Shown: positions 35,295 through 44,934 of the stretch, piece by piece | Numbering within the stretch: position 1 is the first letter of the stretch | Layout: each line of letters opens with the position of its first letter | Assembly: GCF_003390885.1 (NCBI RefSeq) | Contig: NZ_QMEL01000006.1 | Location: forward strand, 62,001 to 126,000 | DNA: 64,000 nt | DNA from: Pelagibacterium sediminicola | GTDB taxonomy: Bacteria > Pseudomonadota > Alphaproteobacteria > Rhizobiales > Devosiaceae | Direction of reading: 5' to 3' | Program-made: the position numbers and the translations under genes | The notes under the pieces: generated by a model | What the model was told of the DNA's origin: nothing | Seen by the model: only the letters and a program-made list of their open reading frames with translations | Database searches by the model: none

Positions 35295-35377
35295 CAGCAG
35301 CACCCGCCGCGCGCCTCATGATGATACAATCCACACCGAATCGCCGCCCGTCCTTTCGCCTTCATTTCGAGACAGCC

Positions 35378-36418
35378 ATGCCGTCCAGCCAGAACCTCAA
35401 GCCCGTCCTTTCCGCCGCCGGTCTGTTTTGCGCGCTGGCCCTGTGCGTTAACGCTCCCGCACTGGGGCAATATCAGGTGCTCGAGGTTGCGCCCGGCGAG
35501 GAACCGGCTGCGGATGCGATCCGGGAGCCGGAAACCGGAAGCGATGCCACCATCGCTGCCCCCGAGAAGGACATCGAGGAGAACGATACCGAACCGGCGG
35601 AAACATCGCCCGGCATCGCCCTGCCCGAAACGCCGATCGATCCCCCAGCCACCCCGGAGCCTGCCGCCGATACAGCCGCGCTCGCCGTGCCGGACTATAC
35701 GTTCCAGGCCGTCAAAGGCGCCGATGGCACGATAACGCTCAAGGGCAATGCGCCCGCGTCCGTCCTGCAAGCCATGCTGGCGCTTGAGGAATTATCTGTA
35801 AACATTGGGCGTTTCACGATGAATCCCGCCGCGCCGGAAGGGTTTGCGGAAACGGCGATGGCCGGTCTTCACGCGCTCGCCAGCTTCCAGACCGGCCAGA
35901 TCGTGCTGCGCGACGGGCAATGGCTGTTGAGCGGCAACGCATCGACCGACGCTGTCAGCACCGCCGCCATTGCGGCGCTGGAGGCCGAGACGCCCGGCGT
36001 TTCGTGGAACACGCTCATCCGCGCGCCCAGCGCCGTCGCTGTGTGCCGCGATGAGGTCGCCGCCTATATGAACGGCAAGGCGATCCTTTTCCCCTCGGGA
36101 GGAACGGCGCCGACGCCCGCCTCGCTCGACCTGCTCCCCGGTTTGACCGAACGCCTCGCGATCTGTCCCGATGCGCCGGTCTATGTCGAAGGCCACACCG
36201 ATGCCGACGGCACGGCCGAGGCCAATCTCGCCCTTTCGATCCATCGCGCCGAAGCCGTGGTCGATGCGCTGATCGGGCTGGGCGTCGATCCAGCCCGGCT
36301 TTATGCCGTGGGCTATGGCGCTAGCCTGCCGGTGGCGTCCAACACCACGGCGGACGGCAAGCGGCAGAACCGGCGCATCGTCTTTGCGTTCGAGGATATC
36401 GCCCAGCCGCTCCCGTAA
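35378..36418 (+). CDS. OmpA-family peptidoglycan-binding envelope protein
   Basis: 346 residues. A signal peptide (about 1-30, AAGLFCALALCVNAPALG) is followed by a low-complexity acidic and Pro/Glu-rich linker (about 35-105), a BON-like alpha/beta segment (about 110-225) and a C-terminal OmpA domain (about 235-340). The OmpA domain has LFPSGG, VYVEGHTDADGTAEANLALS and the Arg-containing peptidoglycan contacts LSIHRAEAVVDAL and KRQNRRIVFAFE. It probably anchors the envelope to the cell wall. ATG 35378 is chosen because the signal peptide follows it directly; the frame is open further upstream through repeat DNA. Confidence 0.85.
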   Translation: MPSSQNLKPVLSAAGLFCALALCVNAPALGQYQVLEVAPGEEPAADAIREPETGSDATIAAPEKDIEENDTEPAETSPGIALPETPIDPPATPEPAADTAALAVPDYTFQAVKGADGTITLKGNAPASVLQAMLALEELSVNIGRFTMNPAAPEGFAETAMAGLHALASFQTGQIVLRDGQWLLSGNASTDAVSTAAIAALEAETPGVSWNTLIRAPSAVAVCRDEVAAYMNGKAILFPSGGTAPTPASLDLLPGLTERLAICPDAPVYVEGHTDADGTAEANLALSIHRAEAVVDALIGLGVDPARLYAVGYGASLPVASNTTADGKRQNRRIVFAFEDIAQPLP

Positions 36419-36488
36419 ATCGGGGCCGTGGCTTGCGTTATGCGCCGGATTGCCTGTATTGAAAACCTGATTGGGAAGGGGCTCGAAA

Positions 36489-36617
36489 ATGTCCGTCAGC
36501 GCGATTTTTTACCTGTTGCAGACCTATTGGCCGTTCCTTTTGATCGCGGCCGTGATCGGCATTGCCACGGGCTGGTATAGCCAGGTCGAAGGCGAGGGCA
36601 AGGAGGGCACGCACTGA
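36489..36617 (+). CDS. 42-residue single-pass membrane protein
   Basis: Small gene starting MSVSAIFYLLQTYWPFLLIA and ending in a charged tail with GEGKEGTH. One membrane helix (about residues 13-32, LLIAAVIGIATGW) leaves a short hydrophilic C-terminus. GGAAGGGG lies 7 bases upstream of the ATG. Its stop overlaps the next start (ATGA at 36614-36619 region), so the two membrane proteins are translationally coupled and may act together. No known family is recognised. Confidence 0.75.
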   Translation: MSVSAIFYLLQTYWPFLLIAAVIGIATGWYSQVEGEGKEGTH

Positions 36618-37117
36618 TGAACGCGACCCCCCATATCATCGAAAGCGCGCTGTTGCTGCTCGTGGCGTTCCTGCTCGGCTGCGTCGTCGGCTACTTCGCC
36701 CGCCGGTTTTCAGGTCGAAGCGCGCCCGCCGCCCCGGCTCCACAGGCCACGCCCCTGCCTGTCGAACCAGCCCCGGTCCGCGCGCCTGTCACCAGCATTC
36801 CGGCGGCTGAAACGCCGCCCGCCGCCAAGCCCGTCCCGGCCGGGACTGCTCGCAAAAAACCAGCGGCCAAAAAGCCCGCTCCCGCGCCAAAAGCCCCCAA
36901 ATCGCAGCCCTTGCCTGACGATCTCAAGAAGATCCGCGGCATCGGCCCCCGCATCGAAGCCGGGCTCAACTCCCACGGCGTTTACCGCTACGCCCAGATC
37001 GCCAGGTGGTCGAGAAAGAGAATCACCGAACTCGACACCCACCTGACCCTGCGCGGCCGCATCGACCGCGAACAATGGGTCGAACAGGCCAAGGCGCTGA
37101 GCAAGGCGGCGAAGTAG
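36617..37117 (+). CDS. Membrane-anchored protein with a helix-hairpin-helix-like domain
   Basis: 166 residues. One N-terminal membrane helix (about 8-30, ALLLLVAFLLGCVVGYFA) is followed by a Pro/Ala/Lys-rich linker (about 38-95) and a C-terminal domain (about 98-160) with DDLKKIRGIGPRIEAGLNSH, a helix-hairpin-helix type motif. The same domain type occurs as the C-terminal extension of NuoE in rhizobia and in predicted 5'-nuclease-like proteins; it usually contacts nucleic acid or protein. Function is unknown. Its start overlaps the small membrane gene upstream. Confidence 0.8.
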   Translation: MNATPHIIESALLLLVAFLLGCVVGYFARRFSGRSAPAAPAPQATPLPVEPAPVRAPVTSIPAAETPPAAKPVPAGTARKKPAAKKPAPAPKAPKSQPLPDDLKKIRGIGPRIEAGLNSHGVYRYAQIARWSRKRITELDTHLTLRGRIDREQWVEQAKALSKAAK

Positions 37118-37140
37118 GGTGGACCTAACCAATCCTGCTG

Positions 37141-37270
37141 GCACCGCAGCCCCCTCATCCGACCTCCGCTTCGCTCCGGCCACCTTCTCCCACGAGGGGA
37201 GAAGGGGACACCGTGGATGTGTCGGCTCTTGAGCCCCCCTCTCCCCTCGTGGGTGAGGGGGCCAGCGATG
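37141..37270. repeat. Family A hairpin repeat, copy A4
   Basis: Starts GCACCGCAGCCCCCTCATCC and ends CCAGCGATGC. Contains CTTCTCCCACGAGGGGAGAAG and CTCTCCCCTCGTGGGTGAG hairpin parts and the spacer with TCGGCTCTTGAG. It lies between convergent genes, 24 bases after the HhH-domain gene. Confidence 0.85.
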
Positions 37271-37329
37271 CCGGCCAGAAACGCAAGGGCCAGCCAGATC
37301 ATTTCAGATTTTGCCGGATCAGCCTCAAG

Positions 37330-37425
37330 CTCCTTTGCTGCCCCGGCGAAAGCCGGGGCCCATGCTGCAAAGTCCACCGTGTTGGATGGTACGCTGTGGA
37401 GCCCGGGATAGCGGCGGAGGCAAGC
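37330..37425. repeat. Family C hairpin repeat, copy C2 (right half degenerate)
   Basis: CCCCGGC-GAAA-GCCGGGG (37341-37358) followed by CCATGC; the inverted right half is reduced to GCCCGGGATAGCGG near 37402. Compare C1 and C3. Confidence 0.65.
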
Positions 37426-37461
37426 TGATCGTTTCCATCAAAACCTGAAACGATCCAGCCC

Positions 37462-38433
37462 TCACGCCACCTCCTCGGAATCTTCCGGCGCATCGATCCC
37501 TGCACAAAACGCCCCGATCGCCCGCAACTCCTCCGGCCCGTCGAGCAGGGCAGGGCTGCCCGCGCCCGAGATCGCCAGCCGCCCCGCGTCGGGCCGCCGC
37601 CGCGCCATTTCATCAAAAGTTTCGCGCCGCAACTGGTCGCTGAGCTGGGTTCTGACCAGCATCAGCGGGAAGGGCGCCAGCGCGTCGAACAATTGCCATT
37701 GCGGTTCGAGCACATCGTCGAACTCGAACGCATCGAGCTGGGCGATGAGCGCGGGGTCGAACAGTGGGTCCAGCCGCCCCCGCCCGTCGCTGCGGTATTG
37801 CCGCGCCACAAGTTCGGCCAGCCGCGCTTCGCTCTCTCCGGGGTAGTCCGCCGCCGCGATCTTGCCCGCCGCATCGCGCGCCGCACGTTCCGATTTCAGG
37901 GCCGCGATATGCCGGAAATTGGTGCGCACCCGTACGATGCCGCGCGGGTCGGTCACCGGCCCCGCGTCCACCAGCATCACGCCGGCCAGCAGCGGAGGCC
38001 GTTTGCGCGCAACCAGCATCGCAATCTGCCCGCCATGCCCCTGCCCAAGCACGATCGCGCCCCTGATCCCCAATGCGGTCAGAACCTCGATCACCGCATC
38101 GGCGTCATCGAGCGTCGAATACTGCGCTTTGGGGGGCAGGTATGCGGACCGGCCGCGCCCCGGCAGGTCGATGGCAACGATAGCCCGCTCGCCATCTTCC
38201 GTCAGCCGGAAGCCGCGGATGAAATCGGCAAAATCGAGCATGTTGCGCGTATAGCCGCCCAGGCAGACGATGGGAGCGCGGCCCCCCGCGCCAAGCCGCC
38301 CGGCCACATGGACGGCAAGTTGCAGATGCGCCGGCCCGGCCGTCACCATCCGCACCGGCATGGCCGCGAAGGGGGGGTGATCCTCGATCTTGTCGCGCTT
38401 GCGCAGAAAGGAAAGCATCCGCCTTGATATCAT
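37462..38433 (-). CDS. Alpha/beta-hydrolase fold protein
   Basis: 323 residues. The hydrolase core shows IVCLGGYTRNMLDFADFIRG (oxyanion region), a nucleophile-elbow-like GQGHGGQIA in which the usual Ser is His (G-x-H-G-G), and late Asp in the MLVRTQLSDQ and later segments. The substitution of the usual GxSxG nucleophile is odd and may mean a non-hydrolytic or altered function. Best read as a member of unknown substrate. ATG 38433 is the first reasonable start; the Shine-Dalgarno is weak. It is divergent from dapA. Confidence 0.75.
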   Translation of the reverse strand: MISRRMLSFLRKRDKIEDHPPFAAMPVRMVTAGPAHLQLAVHVAGRLGAGGRAPIVCLGGYTRNMLDFADFIRGFRLTEDGERAIVAIDLPGRGRSAYLPPKAQYSTLDDADAVIEVLTALGIRGAIVLGQGHGGQIAMLVARKRPPLLAGVMLVDAGPVTDPRGIVRVRTNFRHIAALKSERAARDAAGKIAAADYPGESEARLAELVARQYRSDGRGRLDPLFDPALIAQLDAFEFDDVLEPQWQLFDALAPFPLMLVRTQLSDQLRRETFDEMARRRPDAGRLAISGAGSPALLDGPEELRAIGAFCAGIDAPEDSEEVA

Positions 38434-38631
38434 GTCCGTGCAAGCCCGCAACAGCGGCGCAAATGCCGCTGGACCATACGTTTCCCGCGTTTCTTGTGCT
38501 TGTCGTGCCGCAGAACTGACACTAATGTGCGGCTCCATTCGGCTCCGGGCTTGCAATCGGCCCGCGCCGTGCTGCAAAAGGCAGTGAAACAGCCACCGGG
38601 CGCGCCGGCTGGCGACAACTGAGGAACAATA

Positions 38632-39513
38632 ATGTTTAGCGGGTCGATCCCGGCGTTGATAACGCCGTTCCACAATGGTGCCATTGATGAAGATGCGTTC
38701 GTGCGTTTCGTCAAATGGCAGATCGACGAAGGCTCTAACGGGCTGGTCCCGGTCGGCACCACGGGCGAGTCGCCCACCGTCAGCCATGAGGAGCATCGCC
38801 GTGTCATCGAATTGGCCGTCGAGGCGTCCGCCGGCCGGGTCCCCGTCATCGCGGGCGCGGGCTCCAATTCGACGCGCGAGGCGGTCCACCTCGCCGAATT
38901 CGCCGAAAAGGCGGGGGCCAATGCGGTTCTCTCCATCGTGCCCTATTACAATAAGCCCAGTCAGGAAGGACTGTTCCAGCACTTCCGCGCCGTGGCCCGC
39001 GCCACCAGCCTGCCGGTCATCCTTTATTCGGTTCCGGCCCGCACCACGGTCGATCTGACCGTTGAAACCATCAAGCGCCTGCGCGATGAGTGCCCCAACA
39101 TCGTCGGGGTCAAGGATGCCACCTCCGACATGGGCCGGGCTTCGCTCCAGCGCCTCATGCTGGGCGAGGATTTCGTCATGCTTTCGGGCGAGGACGTGAC
39201 CGCGCTGGGCTTCAATGCCCATGGGGGCAGGGGGTGCATTTCGGTGACGGCCAACGTCGCGCCAAGGCTCTGCGCCGCCTTCCAGAGCGCCTGCACGGCC
39301 GGCGATTTCGCCACCGCGCTCACCATTCAGGACCGGCTGGCTCCGCTGCACAAGGCCCTGTTCCTCGAGCCTAGCCCCGCCGGGGTCAAATACGCCGCCA
39401 GCAAGCTTGGCCTGTGCGGCGAGGACTTGCGCCTGCCCATGGTCCCGGCGTCCGAAGCGGCGCGCAAGGTGATCGACGATGCGCTGATTCGCGCCGGGCT
39501 GACGAACGGCTAG
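38632..39513 (+). CDS. dapA: 4-hydroxy-tetrahydrodipicolinate synthase
   Basis: 293-residue class I aldolase-fold enzyme. The start [33 protein letters not shown], the catalytic Tyr in [13 protein letters not shown] and the Schiff-base Lys161 in [14 protein letters not shown] identify DapA. It condenses pyruvate and aspartate semialdehyde in the lysine/diaminopimelate pathway. ATG 38632 has GAGGAAC about 6 bases upstream. It is followed by smpB. Confidence 0.96.
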   Translation: MFSGSIPALITPFHNGAIDEDAFVRFVKWQIDEGSNGLVPVGTTGESPTVSHEEHRRVIELAVEASAGRVPVIAGAGSNSTREAVHLAEFAEKAGANAVLSIVPYYNKPSQEGLFQHFRAVARATSLPVILYSVPARTTVDLTVETIKRLRDECPNIVGVKDATSDMGRASLQRLMLGEDFVMLSGEDVTALGFNAHGGRGCISVTANVAPRLCAAFQSACTAGDFATALTIQDRLAPLHKALFLEPSPAGVKYAASKLGLCGEDLRLPMVPASEAARKVIDDALIRAGLTNG

Positions 39514-39518
39514 GGAGA

Positions 39519-39563
39519 GCGTTTCCAGAATAAGTGGGCACCACTTATTCGGTTCGGAAACGC
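39519..39563. repeat. Palindromic element between dapA and smpB
   Basis: Outer arms GCGTTTCC (39519-39526) and GGAAACGC (39556-39563) enclose an inner perfect pair AATAAGTGG (39529-39537)/CCACTTATT (39541-39549) with a GCA loop. It starts 5 bases after the dapA stop and ends 19 bases before smpB. There is no T-run, so a canonical terminator is unlikely. It looks like one of the short rhizobial intergenic palindromes. Confidence 0.75.
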
Positions 39564-39582
39564 GACAAATCAAGAGAGTTCG

Positions 39583-40062
39583 ATGGCGGCCAAGAAGCAG
39601 AGCGGAATGATCTCCCACGGGTCCGTCGCCGAAAACCGGCGGGCCCGCTTCGACTATGAGGTCCTCGATACGCTCGAGGCAGGGATCGTTCTCACCGGCA
39701 CCGAAGTCAAATCGCTCCGCAGCGGTCAGGCGCAGATCGCCGAATCCTATGTCTCGACCGAGGATGGCGAACTCTGGCTCATCAACTCGACCATCCCCGA
39801 ATACCTCCAGGGCAACCGTTTCAACCACGATGAAAAACGCCGCCGCAAGCTGCTGGTCTCCAGAAAGGAACTGGCCAGGTTCGCCCGCGGCGTCGAGCGG
39901 GCCGGGAACACCATCGTGCCGCTAAAGCTTTATTTCAACGAGCGCGGCATCGCCAAGCTCCTGATCGGGCTGGCCAAGGGCCGCAAGAATTTCGACAAGC
40001 GCAACGTCCAGAAGGACCGCGACTGGGCGCGCGACAAGCAAAGGCTCTTGAAGCAGGGGTAG
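39583..40062 (+). CDS. smpB: SsrA-binding protein
   Basis: 159-residue Smp[56 protein letters not shown] and a basic C-terminal tail ([20 protein letters not shown]) are characteristic. It binds tmRNA to rescue stalled ribosomes. It stands next to dapA, as is usual in Hyphomicrobiales. Confidence 0.97.
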   Translation: MAAKKQSGMISHGSVAENRRARFDYEVLDTLEAGIVLTGTEVKSLRSGQAQIAESYVSTEDGELWLINSTIPEYLQGNRFNHDEKRRRKLLVSRKELARFARGVERAGNTIVPLKLYFNERGIAKLLIGLAKGRKNFDKRNVQKDRDWARDKQRLLKQG

Positions 40063-40075
40063 TACATTCCCTTCT

Positions 40076-40166
40076 TCGCTTCCCCGGCGAAAGCCGGGGT
40101 CCATGCTTCCGCATACACGGGGGCAGAAACAATGGATTGCGGCTTTCGCCGGGATAGCGAGAAGAG
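40076..40166. repeat. Family C double-hairpin repeat, copy C3
   Basis: Left hairpin CCCCGGC-GAAA-GCCGGGG followed by TCCATGC, and right inverted half GGATTGCGGCTTTCGCCGGG ending near GCGAGAAG. It lies between the convergent smpB and uracil-DNA glycosylase genes. Confidence 0.8.
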
Positions 40167-40173
40167 CCGCCGG

Positions 40174-40812
40174 TCATTCGCGGATATAAGCCGCCGCCCG
40201 CCCGATCACGTCCTCGAACATTTCCGTCGTCAGCCGCCCCGTATTGGTGTTGTAGCGCGAGCAGTGGAAGCTGTCGAAAAGCATCCGCCCGTCGCTCAGC
40301 CGATGCGTGGCGCCGTGCCCGAATTTGAACGCCGCCCGCCTTTCGCCCAGCGCCGATAACAGGGAGTCATGACCGATCCGCCCCAGCGCCAGCATCGCCT
40401 TGGCCTGCGGGTTGGCCTTGATGGTTGCGACGAGGAACTGCCGGCAGGTGGCGATTTCGGCCCCCGTGGGCTTGTTCTGCGGGGGCACGCAGCGCACCGA
40501 ATTGACGATCAGCGTGTCGCGCAGGACGAGGCTGTCATGCGGGTCGGCCTCATATTCTCCTTCGGCCAGCCCGAATTTCTTCAAGGTCGCATAAAGCAGG
40601 TCGCCCGCGTAATCCCCGGTAAACGGACGCCCCGTCCGGTTGGCTCCCTTGAGGCCGGGCGCGAGCCCCACGATCAGAAGGCGCGGCGCCTCATCGCCCC
40701 AATTGGGCACGGGTCCGTTGTGCCAATCGGGAAACTTTGCCCGTGCCTCCTCGCGAAAAGCCACGAGGCGAGGGCACAGCGGACAGTCATGCGAAGGATT
40801 GGTAGGGGTCAA
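40174..40812 (-). CDS. Family 5 (UDGb-type) uracil-DNA glycosylase
   Basis: 212-residue Fe-S uracil-DNA glycosylase. Four Cys suited to a 4Fe-4S cluster are present (CPLC at 10-13 in HDCPLCPRLV, then VRCVPP and ATCRQF). Motif 1 is GLAPGLKGANRTGRPFTGD and motif 2 HCSRYNTNTGRLT, the wording of the UDGb subfamily. It removes uracil and other deaminated bases from DNA. The start is TTG 40812 without a clear Shine-Dalgarno; no other start precedes the first cluster Cys pair. It is 5 bases downstream of the NYN gene. Confidence 0.9.
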   Translation of the reverse strand: MTPTNPSHDCPLCPRLVAFREEARAKFPDWHNGPVPNWGDEAPRLLIVGLAPGLKGANRTGRPFTGDYAGDLLYATLKKFGLAEGEYEADPHDSLVLRDTLIVNSVRCVPPQNKPTGAEIATCRQFLVATIKANPQAKAMLALGRIGHDSLLSALGERRAAFKFGHGATHRLSDGRMLFDSFHCSRYNTNTGRLTTEMFEDVIGRAAAYIRE

Positions 40813-40817
40813 GGCGG

Positions 40818-41381
40818 TCAGGCGGGTTCGCTGTTTTCCGAGCCGGAACGTTCACTCTGGGCGCGGCCCACCTTTTTGGCAAGCGTTGAAATTTCGAGGA
40901 AATGATCGGCCTGCCGCCGCAAATCGTCCGAGATCATCGGCGTCGCTGTGGTGAGGGTGGAGGCGACGGTCACCTTCTTGCCCCGCCGCTGCAATGCCGC
41001 GACAAGCGCGGTAAAGTCCCCATCGCCCGAAAACAGCACGAAATGATCATAATGGGGCGCCATTTCCAGCGCGTCGATGGTCAGTTCGATGTCCATATTG
41101 CCCTTCACCTTGCGACGCCCCTGCGCGTCGGTGAACTCTTTGGCCGGCTTGGTGACGACCGTGTAGCCGTTGTAATCGAGCCAGTCGACGAGCGGGCGAA
41201 GCGAGGAATACTCCTGATCCTCTATCAGCGCCGTGTAGTAATAGGCGCGCAGGAGATAGGCCTTTTCCTGAAAGGACGAGAGCAACAGCCTGTAATCTAT
41301 ATCGATGCCAAGTGCGCGTGATGTTGCATAAAGGTTGGCGCCATCAATGAAGAGGACGACCTTCTCCCTCGGATCGAACAT
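40818..41381 (-). CDS. NYN-domain (LabA/DUF88) putative RNase
   Basis: 187-residue PIN-like nuclease fold protein. Acidic metal-site residues appear in VVLFIDGANLYATSR (Asp), KGNMDIELTIDAL (Asp) and FVLFSGDGDFTALVAAL (two Asp). Members are predicted metal-dependent RNases. It starts MFDPREKVV and is common beside rpoZ in Hyphomicrobiales; here it diverges from rpoZ. Its specific RNA target is unknown. Confidence 0.9.
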   Translation of the reverse strand: MFDPREKVVLFIDGANLYATSRALGIDIDYRLLLSSFQEKAYLLRAYYYTALIEDQEYSSLRPLVDWLDYNGYTVVTKPAKEFTDAQGRRKVKGNMDIELTIDALEMAPHYDHFVLFSGDGDFTALVAALQRRGKKVTVASTLTTATPMISDDLRRQADHFLEISTLAKKVGRAQSERSGSENSEPA

Positions 41382-41541
41382 GAGTGCGGAGACCCCGGAC
41401 TTTGATGATTGTAGAACGCAGCAGGACGAGCGAATGTTGCGCTGAAGCCCAAGCTAACACGTTAGCTGGCCCAATCCAATTGCACCGGCCACCCGTTTCA
41501 AGTTATTCATGAGTTTAAAGCCCCCGGACCAAGCGCCCTGC

Positions 41542-41570
41542 TTGTCATCGCCCGGTTATTCGTGTAGACG
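41542..41570 (+). promoter_or_regulatory. Possible sigma-70 promoter of rpoZ
   Basis: TTGTCA (41542-41547), 17-base spacer, TAGACG (41565-41570), 37 bases before the rpoZ start. The -35 box is good, the -10 box only fair. An inverted pair GACGGTC (41567-41573)/GACCGTC (41599-41605) would place the Shine-Dalgarno region in a leader hairpin. Confidence 0.3.
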
Positions 41571-41606
41571 GTCCGCTCACTCCCCCTAGCTCAATGGAGA
41601 CCGTCC

Positions 41607-41975
41607 GTGGCGCGTGTCACCGTAGAAGACTGCATTGAAAAGATTCCGAACCGCTTCGAGCTGGTTCTCATGGCCGCCCATCGCGCCCGGATGATTTCAT
41701 CCGGCGCCGCGATCACCGTCGACCGCGACAACGACAAGAATCCCGTCGTTGCCCTGCGCGAGATCGGCGATGCGACCATTTCGCCTGAAGACCTCAAGGA
41801 AGACCTCATCCATTCGCTCCAGAAATACGTCGAGGTCGACGAGCCCGAGAATGAAGCGGCCCCGATGATCGAGACCGCCTCGGACGAGGATGGTCCGGTT
41901 TTCGATACGATCAGCGAAGAGGAACTGCTACGCGGCATCGAGTCGCTTTCGCCGCCTGAACGCCGCGACGATTGA
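41607..41975 (+). CDS. rpoZ: RNA polymerase omega subunit
   Basis: 122 residues. [20 protein letters not shown] and [13 protein letters not shown] are the conserved omega core. The acidic C-terminal extension is usual in alphaproteobacteria. It assists RNA polymerase assembly and contributes to the (p)ppGpp site, fitting its position before the stringent-response gene. The start is GTG 41607 with TGGAGA about 6 bases upstream. A hairpin AAGGCGTC/GGCGCCTT (42007-42035) followed by TTATTGATTTT may attenuate or terminate transcripts before rsh. Confidence 0.95.
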   Translation: MARVTVEDCIEKIPNRFELVLMAAHRARMISSGAAITVDRDNDKNPVVALREIGDATISPEDLKEDLIHSLQKYVEVDEPENEAAPMIETASDEDGPVFDTISEEELLRGIESLSPPERRDD

Positions 41976-42079
41976 TCGTTAACTCCCTTTTCCTATATTA
42001 TCTTTTAAGGCGTCTGGCGGTCAGCCGGGCGCCTTATTGATTTTCAGCCTCTGGCCCTGATCTTGGAGTGTTCCGACGC

Positions 42080-44356
42080 ATGATGCGTCAGTACGAACTT
42101 GTTGAGCGTGTTCTGGCCTACAATCCGAACGCCGATGAAAACCTGCTCAACAGGGCCTATGTTTATGGCATGCAGAAGCACGGCTCCCAGACCCGCGCTT
42201 CCGGCGACCCTTATTTTGCCCATCCGCTCGAAGTCGCCGCGATCCTCACCGACCTCAAGCTCGACGACGCCACGATCGCCGTGGCGCTCCTGCACGACAC
42301 CATCGAGGATACCGACGCGACCCGCGCCGAGATCGATGAGCTGTTTGGCGCCGAGATCGGCCAGATTGTCGATGGCCTCACCAAGATCGACCGCCTGAAC
42401 CTCGTTTCCCGCGAGGAGGCGCAGGCCGAGAACCTAAGGAAGCTCCTGCTCGCCATCTCTCAGGATGTGCGGGTGCTGCTCGTCAAGCTCGCTGATCGCC
42501 TGCACAATATGCGCACGCTCGAATACATGCCCGCCCACAAGCGGGGCCGCATCGCGCAGGAAACCATGGATATCTATGCCCCGCTCGCCGGGCGCATGGG
42601 CATGCAGGACATGCGCAACGAGCTTGAGGACCTTGCCTTCAAGACGCTGCACCCTGAACATTACAACGCCATCACCCAGCGGCTCGCGGCCATGGAGCTG
42701 TCCAGCCGCGAGATCATCGCCGAAATCCGCTCCGAACTCGAAAGCCACCTGACGGGGCAGGGGATCAGGGCAAAAGTGTCCTCGCGCCTGAAATCGGCCT
42801 GGTCGATCTACACCAAGATCGAGCGCAAGGCGATTGCGCTGGAACAGCTTTCCGACATGATCGGCTTCCGCATCGTCGTCGATACGATCGACGAATGCTA
42901 CCGCACGCTGGGGGTGATCCACACGCAATGGAAGGTCGTGCCGGGCCGGTTCAAGGATTATATCTCGGTCCCCAAGCACAACGATTATCGCTCGATCCAC
43001 ACCACCATCGTCGGGCCGGGCCGCCAGCGTGTGGAATTGCAGATCCGCACTCATGAGATGCATGCCATCGCCGAATTCGGCATCGCCGCGCACCAGCTCT
43101 ATAAGGAAGCCATCTCGGGCGACATGCACAGGCTCGAGGAGGAGAGCCAGGCCTATAACTGGCTGCGCACCACCATCGCGCATCTGACCGAAGGCGAGAA
43201 CCCGGAAGAATTCGTCGAGCACACCAAGCTCGAACTGTTTCAGGATCAGGTGTTCTGCTTCACCCCGCGCGGGCGGCTGATCGCCCTGCCGCGTGGTGCG
43301 ACGCCCATCGATTTCGCCTATGCCGTCCACACCGATGTCGGCGACAGTTGCGTGGGCTGCAAGATCAACGGCTCGGTCATGCCGCTCATCACCCAGCTCC
43401 ATTCCGGCGATGAGGTGGAGATCCTGCGCGATCCCGCCCACACTCCTCCGCCCAACTGGGAGAACATCGCTGTCACCGGCAAGGCGCGCTCCGCCATTCG
43501 CCGCGCTGTGCGCCTTGGTGCCCAACAGCGTGCGCTCTCGCTGGGCGAGCAGGTTCTGATCGCCGTCCTCGAACGCGAATCTCTCACCTTTACCGATGAG
43601 GATACAGCGACCCTCGCCGAGCGCCTCAACGCTGCGGACCGCCAGAACCTTTTCATCGAGATTGGTGAAGGCCGCATCAGCGCCGATGACGTTGCGCGCG
43701 AAGCCGCCGCCATGAAGGGCAAGCGCCGCCGCCGCTCCAGCCTGTCCCTGCCGGTTGGCGACAATTCCGAGGGCTGGTTCTCGCTCCGGCAGGCCGAATA
43801 CTTCAAGTTCCGCATGCCGGGCGGCCAGCGCAGTTCTGTCAAGCGCTTTGCCGCTCTCGTCGGGTTCGATTTCAATATGCCGGTCGAGCTTTCCCGTGAG
43901 GGCGTCGTGCCCGGCGACCGCCTCATCGCCATCCTGTTTCAGGACGGGACGATGACCGTTTACCCCGCCGAATCCGATGCGCTGGCCGAATATCACGACA
44001 AGGATGTGGGCTGGATCGACGTGCGCTGGGACCTCGAAGGCCAGCCCGACCGGCTGTTCCGCGTGATCATCGCCATGCACTCGGCCAACCGGCCCGGCGC
44101 GCTGGCCCAGATCACCTCTGCGATCGCCGCATGCGATGCCAATATCTCCAACCTCGTCATGCGCGCGCTCGGCCAGGATTCCCACGAAATGATCTTCGAG
44201 CTCGAGCTTCGCGATCTCGCGCAGTTGACAGATGTGCTCGCAACGCTCAAACGCACTCCGGGGCTTTCCAGGGTCCAGCGGGCGAGCGTGCTTCAGGCCA
44301 GCGCCATCGCCGGGATGGAAGGCGTCTTTTCGGCCGATGAGGAGAAACCGCAGTGA
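42080..44356 (+). CDS. rsh: Bifunctional (p)ppGpp synthetase/hydrolase (Rsh)
   Basis: 758-residue RelA/SpoT homologue. An N-terminal HD hydrolase (His72-Asp73 in [13 protein letters not shown]) is followed by the synthetase domain (about 230-360; [19 protein letters not shown]), TGS (about 405-465; [20 protein letters not shown]) and C-terminal ACT (about 685-755; [16 protein letters not shown]). Both catalytic sites look intact, as in the single alphaproteobacterial Rsh. ATG 42080 ([11 protein letters not shown]) is the family-conserved start; GTG 42068 is in frame but overlaps the GGAG ribosome site. The stop overlaps the pyrE start. Confidence 0.95.
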   Translation: MMRQYELVERVLAYNPNADENLLNRAYVYGMQKHGSQTRASGDPYFAHPLEVAAILTDLKLDDATIAVALLHDTIEDTDATRAEIDELFGAEIGQIVDGLTKIDRLNLVSREEAQAENLRKLLLAISQDVRVLLVKLADRLHNMRTLEYMPAHKRGRIAQETMDIYAPLAGRMGMQDMRNELEDLAFKTLHPEHYNAITQRLAAMELSSREIIAEIRSELESHLTGQGIRAKVSSRLKSAWSIYTKIERKAIALEQLSDMIGFRIVVDTIDECYRTLGVIHTQWKVVPGRFKDYISVPKHNDYRSIHTTIVGPGRQRVELQIRTHEMHAIAEFGIAAHQLYKEAISGDMHRLEEESQAYNWLRTTIAHLTEGENPEEFVEHTKLELFQDQVFCFTPRGRLIALPRGATPIDFAYAVHTDVGDSCVGCKINGSVMPLITQLHSGDEVEILRDPAHTPPPNWENIAVTGKARSAIRRAVRLGAQQRALSLGEQVLIAVLERESLTFTDEDTATLAERLNAADRQNLFIEIGEGRISADDVAREAAAMKGKRRRRSSLSLPVGDNSEGWFSLRQAEYFKFRMPGGQRSSVKRFAALVGFDFNMPVELSREGVVPGDRLIAILFQDGTMTVYPAESDALAEYHDKDVGWIDVRWDLEGQPDRLFRVIIAMHSANRPGALAQITSAIAACDANISNLVMRALGQDSHEMIFELELRDLAQLTDVLATLKRTPGLSRVQRASVLQASAIAGMEGVFSADEEKPQ

Positions 44357-44934
44357 CCCGCGACGAAGTGCTCGATGTTTTCCGTTCCTGCGATGCTTTG
44401 CTCGAAGGCCATTTCATCCTGTCCTCGGGCCTGCGCTCGCCGGTGTTTTTGCAAAAGAACCGCGTCTTCATGTTTCCGGCCAAGGCCGAAAAACTCTGCA
44501 AGGCACTTGCCGAAAAAATCCGCGCCGAAGGCTTTGGCGACGTGTCACAGGTCGTCTCGCCCGCGCTGGGCGGCATCATCCCGGGCTATGAGACCGCCCG
44601 TCATCTGGGCGTGCCGGCCATCTTCACCGAGCGCGTCAACGGCGTCTTCGAGCTGCGCCGCAGCTTCTCGGTCGAGCCTGGCGAAAAGGTCATCATCGTC
44701 GAGGACATCGTCTCGACCGGCCTGTCGATCCGCGAATGTATCGATTGCGTCAAGGCGCTTGGCGCCGATGTGGTCGCGGCGGCCTGTATCGTGGACCGCT
44801 CGGCGGGCGAGGCCGATATTGGCGTGCCGCTCGTTGCGCTCACCGAATTCAAGGTGCCCGCCTACGCCCCGGATGCGCTTCCGCCCGAGCTTGAAGCCAT
44901 CCCGCCCGTCAAGCCCGGAAGTCGGGGATTGTAG
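44353..44934 (+). CDS. pyrE: Orotate phosphoribosyltransferase
   Basis: 193 residues. The PRPP-binding motif is [35 protein letters not shown] and [15 protein letters not shown] are PyrE features. It forms orotidine 5'-phosphate in pyrimidine synthesis. GTG 44353 overlaps the rsh stop (GTGA). The last two bases of its TAG stop are the first bases of the 266-bp inverted-repeat element. Confidence 0.95.
   Translation: MTRDEVLDVFRSCDALLEGHFILSSGLRSPVFLQKNRVFMFPAKAEKLCKALAEKIRAEGFGDVSQVVSPALGGIIPGYETARHLGVPAIFTERVNGVFELRRSFSVEPGEKVIIVEDIVSTGLSIRECIDCVKALGADVVAAACIVDRSAGEADIGVPLVALTEFKVPAYAPDALPPELEAIPPVKPGSRGL

Noticed and set aside
38434-39828. Minus-strand open frame opposite dapA, continuous with the hydrolase
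   Set aside because: It is antisense to dapA; the hydrolase fold begins only near 38433.
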